From Actinacidiphila sp. DG2A-62 (GTDB lineage: Bacteria > Actinomycetota > Actinomycetes > Streptomycetales > Streptomycetaceae), in NCBI RefSeq assembly GCF_035825295.1, contig NZ_JAYMGI010000002.1, positions 1,962,001-2,026,000 of the forward strand: a stretch of DNA of 64,000 nucleotides, in the 5' to 3' direction. Below are positions 1-10,787 of this stretch, one piece after another. Made by a program: the position numbers and the translations under genes. The first letter of the stretch is position 1, and every line of letters starts with the position of its first letter. The notes beneath the pieces were generated by a model that was not told where the DNA came from, did no database searches, and worked only from the letters and a program-made list of their open reading frames with translations.

Positions 1-1
1 C

Positions 2-838
2 GAGCACGAGCCCGCACCCGCACCCGCACCCGCACCCGCACCCGCACCCGCACCCGCACCCGCACCCGCACCCGGCGGGGGACGTGCGACCGTCGCGCAG
101 GGGTTGCGCTTCGCGTTCGGCACGCTGACCGCCGTTCCCGTCCGGCTGACCCGCTGGGACCGGCCCGCCGCCCGCGCGGGCATGGCGGCCGCGCCCTTGG
201 TCGGCGCGGCGGTCGGCCTGTGCGCGGCGGTCGCCGGGGCCGCTCTGTTGCGGCTGGGCGCGAGTCCGTTGCTCGCGGCGGTCGCCGCGGTCGCGGTCCC
301 GGCCGCGCTGACCCGCGGCCTGCACCTGGACGGCCTGGCCGACACCGCCGACGGCCTGGGCAGCGGCAAGCCCGCGCCCGACGCGCTGCGGATCATGAAG
401 CAGTCGGACGTCGGGCCGTTCGGCGTGGTCGTGCTGGTGCTCGTGCTGCTCGGCCAGGTCGCGGCGCTGGCCGGCTGTTACGGGCACGGGTGGCGTGACG
501 GCGGCGCGGCCGCGGTGGTGGCGGGGGTCGCGGGGCGTACGGCGATGACGCTCGCGTGCCGCCGCGGCGTCCCCGCGGCCCGCCCCGACGGCCTCGGCGC
601 GGCGGTCGCCTCCTGCGTGCCGCCCCCGCTGGCCGTCGCCGCCGCGGCCGTCACCCTCGCCCTCGGCGCCGCCCTCGCGACCTGGCACGGCGCACTGGCC
701 GCGGCCGCCGCCCTCCTGGCCGCCGAACTCCTCCTCCGCCGCTGCACCCGCCGCTTCGGAGGCGTCACCGGAGACGTCTTCGGCGCCCTGGAGGAGACAG
801 CCTGCACCTGCGCCTACCTGATCCTCACCCTCCGCTGA
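2..838 (+). CDS. cobS: Adenosylcobinamide-GDP ribazoletransferase (cobalamin synthase), 5' end beyond the window
   Basis: CobS joins adenosylcobinamide-GDP to alpha-ribazole in the last step of cobalamin assembly and is an inner-membrane protein. The CobS hallmarks are visible: an early LRFAFGTLT segment, HLDGLADTADGL (acidic metal-binding motif), then several Ala/Leu/Val membrane segments and GGVTGDVFGALEE near the C-terminus. A TTG at 104 would give 244 aa, but the frame stays open to the left edge and reads through a Pro-Ala repeat (10 copies of CCCGCA). The true start is therefore probably upstream, giving either a variable N-terminal tail or a fusion to the preceding gene. The family assignment is firm; the start is not. 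Confidence 0.9.
   Translation, partial: EHEPAPAPAPAPAPAPAPAPAPAPGGGRATVAQGLRFAFGTLTAVPVRLTRWDRPAARAGMAAAPLVGAAVGLCAAVAGAALLRLGASPLLAAVAAVAVPAALTRGLHLDGLADTADGLGSGKPAPDALRIMKQSDVGPFGVVVLVLVLLGQVAALAGCYGHGWRDGGAAAVVAGVAGRTAMTLACRRGVPAARPDGLGAAVASCVPPPLAVAAAAVTLALGAALATWHGALAAAAALLAAELLLRRCTRRFGGVTGDVFGALEETACTCAYLILTLR
11..70. repeat. Perfect CCCGCA hexanucleotide repeat (10 copies)
   Basis: Ten uninterrupted CCCGCA units lie in frame with cobS and encode (Pro-Ala)10 ahead of the conserved LRFAFGTL. Because the unit is six bases, copy-number change would alter tail length without shifting frame. Confidence 0.9.
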
Positions 839-1014
839 CCCCGCCGGGCCGCCGTCGACCGAACACGCCGTACCCGAACTCGGGGAGGCGCCCAGGCAGT
901 CGTTCGTCGCCCGCGGCGCCGGCGCGGTGATGCCCGGTCAGGGCGGTGGCGCGTGCGTCTGTTGTGCCGATCGCGCGGAGAACCGGCGGGAGTCCGGTCC
1001 GGCTGGCCACACTG

Positions 1015-1073
1015 GTCGGGACGGTCGTGTCGGGACGGTCTGGTCGGGACCGTCTGGGCCGGGACCGTCTGGC
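1015..1073. repeat. Short imperfect direct repeats in the cobS downstream gap
   Basis: The 303-base gap 839-1141 has no convincing gene. Near its end are four imperfect 14-15 bp units of the form TCGGGACGGTCNGG / CCGGGACCGTCTGG in tandem. Nothing else recognisable is seen; a promoter for the next gene could lie here but no clear -10/-35 pair stands out. Confidence 0.6.
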
Positions 1074-1141
1074 CGACGACGGCCCGTGTCGCGGGTCGGC
1101 GTGGCCGGCACGGGAGTCGGGGTGGGCGCTGAGGGGGCGAC

Positions 1142-1846
1142 GTGAGGACGGGAACGTACGCGCGGCTGCACGCCGAGATCGTGAGCACGCGCCTCGAACG
1201 CGAGCCGCTGCCCGCACGCCTGCACCGTACGCTTCGCGCGGTGTCCGGGGAGATGTCGCTGCTGCGGGCCGGCACGCTGGTGTGGCCGTCGATGACGGAG
1301 GACGCGTACCACCGCTACGGCCGCGTGCTGGCCGCTCAACTGGCCGAACTCGCCGTACGGGGACACCTGTGGCTCAGCTACGGCCGCGACCTGCCGGGAC
1401 CCGCCGGTCTTGAGGTCGCCCGGCACTCGGGCGCCCCGCCGCCGGCGAGGGAGGAAGAGGCCATGCTGATGCGCGTCGTCCTCGGCGGTGAGGACAGCGT
1501 GCGCCTGGCGAGCCGGACCGACGGGCAGGCGTGGGACCGGCTGGCCGCGACGCTCCACAAGGCGCTCAAGGACGACGGCCTGGGCTGGAGCCGGCTGGAC
1601 CGCTACCGGACCTGGAAGATCCTGTTGACGCTGAGACGGTGGATGGCCGAGTACGCCCGCCGGGAACCCGCCTGGCGGACGGACCCCGCCCTGCACCTGG
1701 CCGGCTCTCCCTACGCCGTCCTGTTCGGCATCGAGAACGGCTCCATGAGCTGGCCGCACCCTCCGGAGGAGGTCGTGTACCTGCCTTCCCTCCTGCCCCA
1801 GGCGTGCGACATGGCGGTCAACGGCACGGGGAGAAGCGCGTGGTGA
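1142..1846 (+). CDS. Conserved-looking protein of unknown function, coupled to the WD40 kinase
   Basis: A 234-aa soluble protein starting at GTG. I do not recognise a family. It is Arg/Leu rich with several Trp (LVWPSMTEDAYHRYG, WKILLTLRRWMAEYAR) and has no signal peptide or membrane segment. Its stop codon overlaps the GTG of the downstream kinase gene by four bases (GTGA at 1843-1846), so the two are almost certainly co-transcribed and translationally coupled. That suggests a partner, regulator or substrate of the kinase; this is inference from context only. Confidence 0.75.
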   Translation: MRTGTYARLHAEIVSTRLEREPLPARLHRTLRAVSGEMSLLRAGTLVWPSMTEDAYHRYGRVLAAQLAELAVRGHLWLSYGRDLPGPAGLEVARHSGAPPPAREEEAMLMRVVLGGEDSVRLASRTDGQAWDRLAATLHKALKDDGLGWSRLDRYRTWKILLTLRRWMAEYARREPAWRTDPALHLAGSPYAVLFGIENGSMSWPHPPEEVVYLPSLLPQACDMAVNGTGRSAW

Positions 1847-4800
1847 CCTCGTACGGCGGCCCGGGCGAGGAGGAGACCACGCTGGACGACACCGGCGGTG
1901 ACCACGAGGACGCGTGGCCCCCCGGCACCCGCCTTCTGGACACCTACGAGATCACCGGCGCCCCCAGGCACGGCGGCATGGGCGTCGTCCACCCGGCCCG
2001 CCACCTCGGCTGGAACACCACCCTCGCCGTCAAGAGCCCGCGGCGGCGCCTGCTGAGCAGCCCGGCCGACCGGGAGGACTTCGTCCGCGAGGCCCGGACC
2101 TGGGCCGACCTCGGACTGCACCCGAACATCTGCGCCTGTCACTACGTCCGCACGGTGGACGGGTTCCCCCGGGTGTTCGCCGAGTGGGTCGGCCGAGGCA
2201 GCCTGGAGGACTGGATGCGCGGCGCGCAGGCGCCGTTGTACCAGGGCGGGCCGCGGGCAGCCGTGCCCCGCGCCCTCGACATCGCGATACAGACCGCGTG
2301 GGGTCTGGAGCACGCCCACGCCCAGGGCGTGGTCCACCGGGACGTGAAGCCGGGGAACATCCTGGTGGGTGACGAACAGCAGGTGAAAGTCACCGACTTC
2401 GGGCTGGCCCAGGCGGCGCGAAGCCACCGGGGCACACCCCGGTACCGCTCGCCGGAGCAGACCGCAGGGCAGCGGACGGGCCCCGCGACGGATGTGTGGA
2501 GCCTGGCGGTGGTCGTCCTGGAGATGTTCACCGGCGAGTGCACCTGGCTCGACGGATCGGCGGCCGGGGAAGCCCTGGCCGACCGCGTCGAGTCCGGCGC
2601 ACCGATGGCCCTGCCCCTGCCGGAGGGGCTGCGCGAACTCCTGGACCACTGCCTGGCCCACGAGAGCGCGCAGCGCCCGGCCCGCATGGCGGACGTCGCC
2701 GCCGCGCTGGTGGCCGTCCACACCCGGGCGACCGGAGAGCCGTACGGCCGACAGCCGCCGGCCGCCTCCCGGCCGCGCGCCGCCGAACTCAACAACCTGG
2801 CCCTGTCGCGGCGCGACCTCGGCCAGGACGAGGAGGAGGTGCGGGGTCTGCTGCGCCAGGCCCTGGCGGCCGACCCCCGGCATCCTGAGGCGTCCTACAA
2901 CCTGGGCATGATCAGCTGGCGGGCCGGCGAGACCACCCCCACCCAGGTGCCGGACGAACTGCGGGCGGCACTCACCGCCGGCAAGGACCTCCCCGGCTCC
3001 GCCGGCGCCGAGTACGACCTGCGGGTACGGCGCCTGATGGCGCTGGTCGACGCCGAACGCGGACAGTCCGCGCCGGCCGTCACGATCCCCGTCGTCGGCG
3101 ATGCGATGGCCGCCGTGATGCGTCCGCTGCCCGACGGGACGCATGTGCTCGTCGGCCACGACGACGGACGGCTCACCCTGCACGCCACGGCCACCGGCGT
3201 CCGCGTCCGCACGTTTCCCGGCCACGCCCCCCACCAGGTGAACGCGCTGCACGTCTCCCGCGACGGGCGGCACGCCGTCAGTTCGGGCAGCGACCGCGTC
3301 GTCCGGCTGTGGGACCTGGCCACCGGAGCCCGCCTGGGGGCGAAGAAGCGCCGCGGCCCCACCGCGTATCTGACGGTGGCCGCGGACCTGCGGGTGATGG
3401 CCCTGCAGCCGTTGGCCGAGGAGGCCGACCGGATACGGATCTGGCGGCTCGGCACCCGCCGGCCGCGTCCGTACGTCCTCCCTCTTGCCGGCGAGGCCAC
3501 CGCCGGCCCCTCTTCCTCGACGAGAACACGGTGCTGGTCGCCGAGCAGGGCGGCGCCGTCGACATCTGGGACTGGCGGCGGGGCCGGCGGCACGGCGCCT
3601 TGTCGGGGCACACCGGATCGGTACGGCACATGGCCGCCGACCGGACCGGACGGCTGGTGGTCACCGCCGCCGAGGAGAGCGATCTCGCCGTCCGGGTCTG
3701 GGACGTCCGCGCGGGACGCTGCCTGCACCGCCTCGAAGGGTGCATCGGGCCCCGGTGAGCGCCCTCGCCGTGAGCGCGGACGGGCGGCTCGCGCTGACCG
3801 GGGACGGCGGCCAGTCGGCACGCCTGTGGGACCTGGACGCCGGCGCCGGCCTCGGGGAGCTGGCCGGACACACCGGAGTGGTGGGTCGCGTCGCTCTCGC
3901 GGCGAACCGGGCGCTCACCGTCGAACTGGGCGGCGCGGCCAGGGTCTGGGACCTCGCCACGGGCCGCTGTCTGAACGCCTACGACCAGGTCGACGCCCTC
4001 GGGGCGCACGCGGAACTCACCGCGGACGGCCGCTACCTGCTCCAGGCCGGGCTGGGCCGGGTCGTCGTGCGGGACCTGGCCCGGCGCCCGGACGCGTCCC
4101 CGCTCCAGATCTGCCGTCCCCGCTCCACCGACGCCGTCTTCAGCGCGGACACGCGCAGCACGGCGCTGCTGCGGCGGGCAGCGCGCGAACGGGACGAGAG
4201 CAACACCGCCGCCGCGCTCGGCCTGCTGCGCGTCGCCCGGTCGCTGCCCGGTCACGAGCGATCGCCGGAGGCCATGGCCACGTGGCGGCAGATGGCGTCG
4301 ACCACCCGGCCGACGGGATTCCGCGCCGCGTGGCTCAGCCGCCGCCTCGAAGCCGGTGACCAGCCCGTCCACGACGTGTGCAGCACCCCTGACGGGCGGC
4401 TCGCCCTCACCAGCGGCCACCGTGACCACTGCGTGTGGATCTGGGACCTGCCGGCCGGCCGCCGGGTGGGACGGCTCACCGGGCACACCGGCCCCGTGCA
4501 CGCGCTGTGCGTGACGCCCGACGGCCGCCACGTCGTGACCGCGAGTTCAGACCGCACCGCACGGGTGTGGGACCTCACCGCGCTCGCCCACGGCCCGGCC
4601 GACCTGGGCGCGGGCGCCACGCTGGCCGGGCACGGCGACGCGGTGCTCGCCGTCGACGTGACGCCGGACGGCGGCCACGCGGTGACCGGGGACAGGGACG
4701 GCGCGGTACGGGTCTGGGACCTGCGGACCGGCGCCCGCGTCCACACGATGACCGGGCACCGCGGACCGGTCGACACGCTGTGCGTGACCGCTGACGGCCG

Positions 4801-5278
4801 CCATGTCCTGTCGGCCTGGCCGCTGGACGCGGGCGTCCGCCAGTGGGACCTGGGCACCGGTCGCTGCGTGCGGGTCCCGGAGACCTACCCCGCCGGCGGG
4901 CCCGTCTCCATGTGCCTCACCCCCGACGACCACCTGGTGACGGCCACCTGGCTGCGGAGCCAGGGCGGCGTACGGGTCCGGCACCTGCCCACCGGCAGGT
5001 TCCTGCACCGCCTCGGCACCGGCGACGCGGCCACGGCCCTGCGGGCGGTGCACTCCGTGCCCGTCGGCGGCTTCGTCCTCACCGCCGGCTCCGACCACGT
5101 CCTGCGGCTGTGGGACGTGGCCTCGGGCCGGAACGTGGGGCGGCTGGAAGGCCACCGGTGCGACGTGAACGCCGTGCACATGACCGCCGACTGGCAGCAC
5201 GTCCTGGCCGCGGGAAAGGACGGCAACGTCCACATCTGGGACGTCGACTGGGAGCTTGCGGAACACCGGCCGCAGTGA
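1843..5278 (+). CDS. Ser/Thr protein kinase with TPR-like linker and WD40 repeats (two frame breaks)
   Basis: N-terminal Hanks-type kinase: ATP-binding Lys64 (AVKSP), HRD at 165-167 (GVVHRDVKPGNILV), DFG at 185-187, GTPRYRSPEQ activation loop. A TPR-like stretch follows (LRQALAADPRHPEASYNLGM), then many WD40 repeats ending in WD dipeptides (VRLWDL, ARVWDL, VRVWDL, LRLWDV, VHIWDV). The frame changes twice: near 3507-3510 (a C missing in ggcccctc) and near 3747-3749 (a G missing in gggcccc). Restoring one base at each gives one protein of 1145 aa, fitting the length exactly. Likely consensus errors, otherwise a pseudogene. No membrane segment is seen, so it is probably a cytosolic signalling scaffold. 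The partner is the upstream coupled gene. Confidence 0.85.
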
Positions 5279-5464
5279 CGGCGCCGGTCCCCGCCCCGGC
5301 GTCCGGGCGCGTCACGGAGGTCTGCGCGCGCTCCCGAGGTGAACGGGGCCGGGCGGGTGGATGGCCATGGGTGGGACGGGGGCGCATACCATGCGAGGGG
5401 CCGGGCCGGCCCATCCACCGGCCGCTCGCACCAGGACCTCCGACCGAATAGGACCTCATCCACC

Positions 5465-6976
5465 GTGACTGCTCTGACACTCAGTACCTCCTCCGCCGCG
5501 GCGCTGCGCGCGGACGCCGTCGTCGTGGGAGTGACGAAGGGGGCCAAGGGCCCGCGTCTCGCCCCGGGAGCGGAAACCGTGGACGCCGCCTTCGACGGCG
5601 GCCTCGCCGGCGTGCTGGAGACGCTGGGCGCCTCGGGCGCCGAGGGCGAGACGACGAAGCTGCCCGCGCCGGCCGGCGTCAAGGCCGCGGTCGTGCTCGC
5701 GGTCGGCCTCGGCGAGGCCCCCGAGGACGGCGACGCCTTCGACCCGGAGGCGCTGCGCAAGGCCGCCGGCGTGGCCGCGCGCACCCTGGCCGGAGCGAAG
5801 AAGGCCGCGTTCGCGCTGCCCGCCGGCGCCCCCGAGGACGTCGAGGCGGTGGCCACCGGCGCGCTGCTGGGCGCGTACGCCTTCACCGCGTACCAGTCGC
5901 AGAACAGCGGCGGCAAGGCCCCGCTCGGCGAGGTCGCCGTGGTCGGCGCGAAGCCGCGGGACAAGGCGCACAAGGCCGCCGCGGAGCGCGCCACCGCGGT
6001 GGCCGCGGAGGTCAACCGGGCCCGCGATCTGATCAACACCCCCTCCAACGACCTGAACCCGACCGTGTTCGCCACCACCGTGCAGGCCGCGGCCAAGGAG
6101 TTCGGCCTGAAGGTCGAGGTGCTGGACGAGAAGGCGCTCGCCAAGGGCGGCTACGGCGGCCTGATCGGCGTGGGCCGCGGCTCGGCCACCCCGCCGCGGC
6201 TGGTCCGGCTGGCGTACACGCACCCCAAGGCGACGCGGACGCTGGCCTTCGTCGGCAAGGGCATCACGTACGACTCGGGCGGCATCTCGCTGAAGCCGGC
6301 CGGCCACAACGAGACCATGAAGTGCGACATGAGCGGCGCGGCCGCGGTCTTCGGCGCGGTCGTGGCGAGCGCCAAGCTGGGCCTGAAGGTCAACGTCACC
6401 GGCTGGCTGGCGCTGGCCGAGAACATGCCCGGCGGCAACGCGACCCGCCCCGGTGACGTGCTGAGGATGTACAGCGGCAAGACCGTCGAGGTGCTGAACA
6501 CCGACGCCGAGGGCCGCCTGGTGCTGGCCGACGCGCTGGCCAGGGCCTCGGAGGAGTCTCCCGACGCGATCGTGGACGTGGCCACGCTGACCGGCGCGAT
6601 GGTGCTGGCGCTGGGCGAGGGCCGGTTCGGCATCATGTCCAACGACGACGAGTTCCGCACCAAGGTGCACACCACGGCGCTGGCGGCCGGCGAGGACTCC
6701 TGGCCGATGCCGCTGCCGCAGCAGCTGCGCAAGACCTTCGACTCCCCCACCGCGGACATCGCGAACATGGGCGTGCGGATGGGCGGCGGCCTGATCGCCG
6801 GCCTGTTCCTGCGCGAGTTCGTCGGCGAGGGCATCACCTGGGCGCACCTGGACATCGCCGGTCCCGCGTTCCACGAGGGCGCGCCGTTCGGCTACACCCC
6901 CAAGGGCGGCACCGGCTCCGCGGTGCGCACCCTGGTCGGCCTGGCCCGGCAGGCCGCGGACGGCACCCTGCTCTGA
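5465..6976 (+). CDS. pepA: Leucyl (cytosol) aminopeptidase, M17 family
   Basis: A 503-aa dizinc/manganese aminopeptidase that removes N-terminal residues from peptides. The M17 signature NTDAEGRLVLADAL is present, as are the metal-ligand regions KGITYDSGGISLKP and KCDMSGAAAV and the helix MGVRMGGGLIAGLFLREF. I start at GTG 5465 (VTALTLSTSSAAAL), matching family N-termini; the longer frame upstream to 5339 has non-homologous composition. It lies just upstream of lpdA, as in Streptomyces generally. A stem-loop follows at 6985-7033. Confidence 0.95.
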   Translation: MTALTLSTSSAAALRADAVVVGVTKGAKGPRLAPGAETVDAAFDGGLAGVLETLGASGAEGETTKLPAPAGVKAAVVLAVGLGEAPEDGDAFDPEALRKAAGVAARTLAGAKKAAFALPAGAPEDVEAVATGALLGAYAFTAYQSQNSGGKAPLGEVAVVGAKPRDKAHKAAAERATAVAAEVNRARDLINTPSNDLNPTVFATTVQAAAKEFGLKVEVLDEKALAKGGYGGLIGVGRGSATPPRLVRLAYTHPKATRTLAFVGKGITYDSGGISLKPAGHNETMKCDMSGAAAVFGAVVASAKLGLKVNVTGWLALAENMPGGNATRPGDVLRMYSGKTVEVLNTDAEGRLVLADALARASEESPDAIVDVATLTGAMVLALGEGRFGIMSNDDEFRTKVHTTALAAGEDSWPMPLPQQLRKTFDSPTADIANMGVRMGGGLIAGLFLREFVGEGITWAHLDIAGPAFHEGAPFGYTPKGGTGSAVRTLVGLARQAADGTLL

Positions 6977-6984
6977 TCGGGTGA

Positions 6985-7033
6985 GGCGCGTCGGCCACGG
7001 CCCCGGGTCCCGCCGGCCGGGGCCGTACGCGCC
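6985..7033 (+). terminator. Probable pepA terminator stem-loop
   Basis: Nested inverted repeat: GGCGCGT pairs with ACGCGCC and CGGCCCCGG pairs with CCGGGGCCG around a ~10-base loop, nine bases after the pepA stop. There is no long T run, as usual in this GC range. Confidence 0.55.
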
Positions 7034-7266
7034 TTCCGCGTCCCGTCGGCCGGGGGGCCGCACGGGTCCCCGCGCCGCCGCCTCCCGCCGTCCGGCCCGG
7101 GTATCTCGTTCGTCTCACACCGGCGGCCCGGTGACCCGCCGGGCGCGAAGAAGTGCGAGGATGTTGTCTCGGCACGACAGGGCCCCCTTTGAGACAAAGC
7201 GGCCGAACCAAAGCCGCCGACCGGTCATGGAGGCCGGACCCGGCGTACATGCATGGAGGACGTGAC

Positions 7267-8656
7267 GTGGCGAACGACGCCAGCACTGTTTTCGACCTAG
7301 TGATCCTCGGCGGCGGCAGCGGCGGCTACGCAGCCGCTCTGCGTGCCGCACAGCTCGGGCTCGACGTCGCCCTGATCGAGAAGAACAAGCTCGGGGGCAC
7401 CTGTCTGCACAACGGCTGCATTCCCACCAAGGCGCTGCTGCACGCCGGTGAGATCGCGGACCAGGCTCGCGAGAGCGAGCAGTTCGGCGTGAAGGCCACC
7501 TTCGAGGGCATCGACATCGCGGCCGTCCACAAGTACAAGGACGACGTGATCTCCGGCCTGTACAAGGGCCTGCAGGGCCTGGTGGCCTCGCGCAAGGTGA
7601 CGTACATCGAGGGCGAGGGCCGGTTGTCCTCGCCGACCTCGGTCGACGTGAACGGCCAGCGGATCGAGGGCCTGGCACGTCCTGCTGGCGACCGGCTCGG
7701 TGCCGCGCTCGCTGCCGGGCCTGACCATCGACGGCAACCGGATCATCTCCTCCGACCACGCGCTGGTGCTCGACCGGGTCCCGCAGTCCGCGGTGATCCT
7801 CGGCGGCGGCGTGATCGGCGTGGAGTTCGCCTCCGCGTGGAAGTCCTTCGGCACCGACGTGACGATCGTCGAGGGTCTGCCGCACCTGGTGCCGGTGGAG
7901 GACGAGAACAGCTCCAAGCTGCTGGAGCGCTCCTTCCGCCGCCGCGGCATCAAGTTCAACCTGGGCACCTTCTTCCAGAGCGCGGAGTACACCGACAGCG
8001 GGGTCAAGGTCACCCTCGCCGACGGCAAGACCTTCGAGGCCGAGGTGCTGCTGGTGGCGATCGGCCGCGGCCCGGTCTCGCAGGGCCTGGGCTACGAGGA
8101 GCAGGGCGTCGCGATGGACCGCGGCTACGTCCTGGTCGACGAGTACATGCGCACCAACGTGCCGACGATCTCCGCGGTCGGCGACCTGGTGCCCACCCTG
8201 CAGCTCGCGCACGTCGGCTTCGCCGAGGGCATCCTGGTGGCGGAGCGGCTGGCCGGTCTGAAGACCGTGCCGATCGACTACGACGGCGTGCCGCGGGTGA
8301 CGTACTGCCACCCGGAGGTGGCCTCCGTGGGCATCACCGAGGCCAAGGCCAAGGAGGTCTACGGCGCGGACAAGGTGGTCACGCTCAAGTACAGTCTGGC
8401 CGGCAACGGCCGCAGCAAGATCCTGAAGACCCAGGGCGAGGTCAAGCTCGTCCAGGTGCGGGACGGGGCCGTCGTGGGCGTCCACATGGTCGGCGACCGG
8501 ATGGGCGAGCAGGTCGGCGAGGCGCAGCTGATCTACAACTGGGAGGCGCTGCCCGCCGAGGTCGCCCAGCTCATCCACGCGCACCCGACGCAGAGCGAGG
8601 CGCTGGGCGAGGCCCACCTCGCGCTGGCCGGCAAGCCGCTGCACGCCCACGACTGA
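7267..8656 (+). CDS. lpdA: Dihydrolipoyl dehydrogenase (E3), with one extra base in the sequence
   Basis: E3 reoxidises dihydrolipoyl groups on E2 subunits of 2-oxoacid dehydrogenases. FAD motif GGGSGGYAAALRAAQ, redox-active Cys46/Cys51 in GGTCLHNGCIPTK, NAD motif ILGGGVIGVEFAS, and the C-terminal catalytic His-Glu in HAHPTQSEA are present. GTG 7267 has GGAGGA six bases upstream. The frame slips at 7673: deleting one T turns ggcctggcacgtc into ggccggcacgtc and restores GRHVLLATGS, giving 462 aa, the usual length. For a housekeeping gene this most likely is a sequencing error, but a true frameshift in a paralog cannot be excluded. Directly followed by the E2 gene. Confidence 0.92.
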
Positions 8657-8710
8657 CACCCTCCGTAACGCCACCCCATCCGCACTGATCCGTTAGGAGC
8701 AACCGCAACC

Positions 8711-10543
8711 ATGGCGGTTTCCGTAACCCTCCCGGCGCTCGGCGAGAGCGTGACCGAGGGCACCGTCACCCGCTGGCTGAAGGCCGAGGGTGAGCACGTC
8801 GAGGCCGACGAGCCGCTGCTCGAGGTCTCGACCGACAAGGTCGACACCGAGATCCCCTCCCCGGCGTCGGGCGTGCTCGCGTCCATCAAGGTCGCCGAGG
8901 ACGAGACGGTCGAGGTCGGCGCCGAGCTGGCCGTCATCGACGACGGCTCGGGCGCCCCGGCCGCGGCGCCCGCCCCGGCCGCCGAGTCCGCGCCCGCCGC
9001 CCCGGCGCCCGCGCCCGCCGCCGAGCCCGCTCCGCAGCCGGCCGCGGCCGCGCCCTCCACCGAGCAGGCCGCCCCGGCGCCCGCGCCGACCGCGCAGGCC
9101 GCGGCCGGCGGCAGCGGCGCCTCCGGCACCGACGTGGTGCTGCCGGCGCTCGGCGAGTCCGTCACCGAGGGCACCGTCACCCGCTGGCTGAAGGCGGTCG
9201 GCGAGTCGGTCGAGGCGGACGAGCCGCTGCTGGAGGTGTCGACGGACAAGGTCGACACCGAGATCCCGTCGCCGGTGTCCGGCACGGTCCTGGAGATCCT
9301 GGTCCAGGAGGACGAGACGGCCGAGGTCGGCGCGAAGCTGGCGGTCATCGGGGCGGCCGGCGCCGCTCCGGCGCAGGCTCCCGCTCCCGCCGCGCCCGCG
9401 CCCGCCCCGGCGGCCCAGGCGCCCGCGCCGCAGGCTCCCCCGGCTCCGGCTCCGGCCGCTCCGGCGCCCGCGCCCGCCCCCGCCGCGCCCGCCCCCGCCC
9501 CGCAGCAGGCGGCTCCGGCGCCCGCCCCCGCCGCGCCCGCTCCCGCGGCTCCGGCCCCCGCGCCGCAGGCTCCGGCGCCGCAGGCTCCGGCGCCTGCCGC
9601 CGCGTCCTCCTCCGCCGCGGACGACGGCGCCTACGTGACGCCGCTGGTCCGCAAGCTGGCCGCGGAGAACGGCGTCAGCCTCGCCTCGGTGCGCGGCACC
9701 GGCGTCGGCGGCCGCATCCGCAAGCAGGACGTGCTCGCCGCCGCCGAGGCCGCGAAGGCCGCGGCTCCGGCCGCCGCCGCGCCCGCGGCCAAGGCCGGGA
9801 AGGCCGCCCCCGCGGCGTCCCCGCTGCGCGGCCAGACGGTCAAGATGACGCGGATGCGCAAGCTCATCGGCGACAACATGATGAAGGCGCTGCACTCGCA
9901 GGCGCAGCTGACCACCGTGGTCGAGGTGGACGTCACCCGCATCATGCGGCTGCGCGCGCAGGCGAAGGACGCGTTCGCGGCCCGCGAGGGCGTGAAGCTG
10001 TCGCCGATGCCGTTCTTCGTCAAGGCCGCGGCGCAGGCGCTCAAGGCCCACCCGGTGGTCAACGCCCGGATCAACGAGGACGAGGGCACGATCACCTACT
10101 TCGACACCGAGAACATCGGGATCGCGGTGGACTCCGAGAAGGGCCTGATGACCCCGGTCATCAAGGGCGCGGGCGACCTGAACATCGCCGGCATCGCCAA
10201 GAAGACCGCGGAGCTGGCCGGCAACGTGCGGGCCAGCAAGATCACGCCCGACGACCTGGCGGGCGCGACCTTCACGGTCAGCAACACCGGTTCGCGCGGC
10301 GCGCTGTTCGACACGGTCATCGTGCCGCCGAACCAGGCCGCGATCCTCGGCATCGGCGCGACCGTCAAGCGCCCGGTGGTCGTGGAGACCGCCGAGGGCA
10401 CGGTCATCGGCGTCCGGGACATGACGTACCTGTCGCTCTCCTACGACCACCGGCTGGTGGACGGCGCCGACGCGGCCCGCTACCTGACCGAGGTCAAGGA
10501 GATCCTGGAGGCCGGCGAGTTCGAGGTCGAGCTGGGTCTGTGA
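8711..10543 (+). CDS. sucB: 2-oxoglutarate/pyruvate dehydrogenase E2 (dihydrolipoamide acyltransferase), two lipoyl domains
   Basis: A 610-aa acyltransferase core of a 2-oxoacid dehydrogenase. Two lipoyl domains carry the lysines to be lipoylated in STDKVDTE (Lys43 and Lys180), separated by Ala-Pro linkers. A peripheral subunit-binding domain follows ([28 protein letters not shown]), then the catalytic domain with DHRLVDG (His580, Asp584). ATG 8711 is preceded by TTAGGAG. In actinobacteria this single E2 serves both pyruvate and 2-oxoglutarate complexes, consistent with aceE and lpdA alongside and lipA/lipB nearby. The long Ala-Pro linkers are normal for the family. Confidence 0.93.
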   Translation: MAVSVTLPALGESVTEGTVTRWLKAEGEHVEADEPLLEVSTDKVDTEIPSPASGVLASIKVAEDETVEVGAELAVIDDGSGAPAAAPAPAAESAPAAPAPAPAAEPAPQPAAAAPSTEQAAPAPAPTAQAAAGGSGASGTDVVLPALGESVTEGTVTRWLKAVGESVEADEPLLEVSTDKVDTEIPSPVSGTVLEILVQEDETAEVGAKLAVIGAAGAAPAQAPAPAAPAPAPAAQAPAPQAPPAPAPAAPAPAPAPAAPAPAPQQAAPAPAPAAPAPAAPAPAPQAPAPQAPAPAAASSSAADDGAYVTPLVRKLAAENGVSLASVRGTGVGGRIRKQDVLAAAEAAKAAAPAAAAPAAKAGKAAPAASPLRGQTVKMTRMRKLIGDNMMKALHSQAQLTTVVEVDVTRIMRLRAQAKDAFAAREGVKLSPMPFFVKAAAQALKAHPVVNARINEDEGTITYFDTENIGIAVDSEKGLMTPVIKGAGDLNIAGIAKKTAELAGNVRASKITPDDLAGATFTVSNTGSRGALFDTVIVPPNQAAILGIGATVKRPVVVETAEGTVIGVRDMTYLSLSYDHRLVDGADAARYLTEVKEILEAGEFEVELGL

Positions 10544-10564
10544 CCGGCTGAGCGCACGGTGACC

Positions 10565-10598
10565 GGCGCCCCCGCACCCCACGGGGTACGGGGGCGCC
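10565..10598 (+). terminator. Terminator stem-loop after the E2 gene
   Basis: GGCGCCCCCG(c)ACCCC pairs with GGGGT(a)CGGGGGCGCC around a two-base centre, 22 bases after the stop. It is followed (10591-10660) by several near-copies of CCGTCCGTTCGGGGCGC in tandem. Confidence 0.75.
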
Positions 10599-10787
10599 GT
10601 CCGTTCGGGGCGCCCGCCGTTCAGGGCGCCGTCCGTTCAAGGCCGTCCGTTCGGGGCGCCGCGCGTCCCGCGAGGCGCGGCCCGCGCCGCCCGGTCCCGC
10701 GTCGGGGGCGGGCGCGGCACGGCGGGAGGCATCCTTGCGCCATGCCCGTATCGTCTAAGGCACGCAACACGTGAAGGAGTGCGCACG

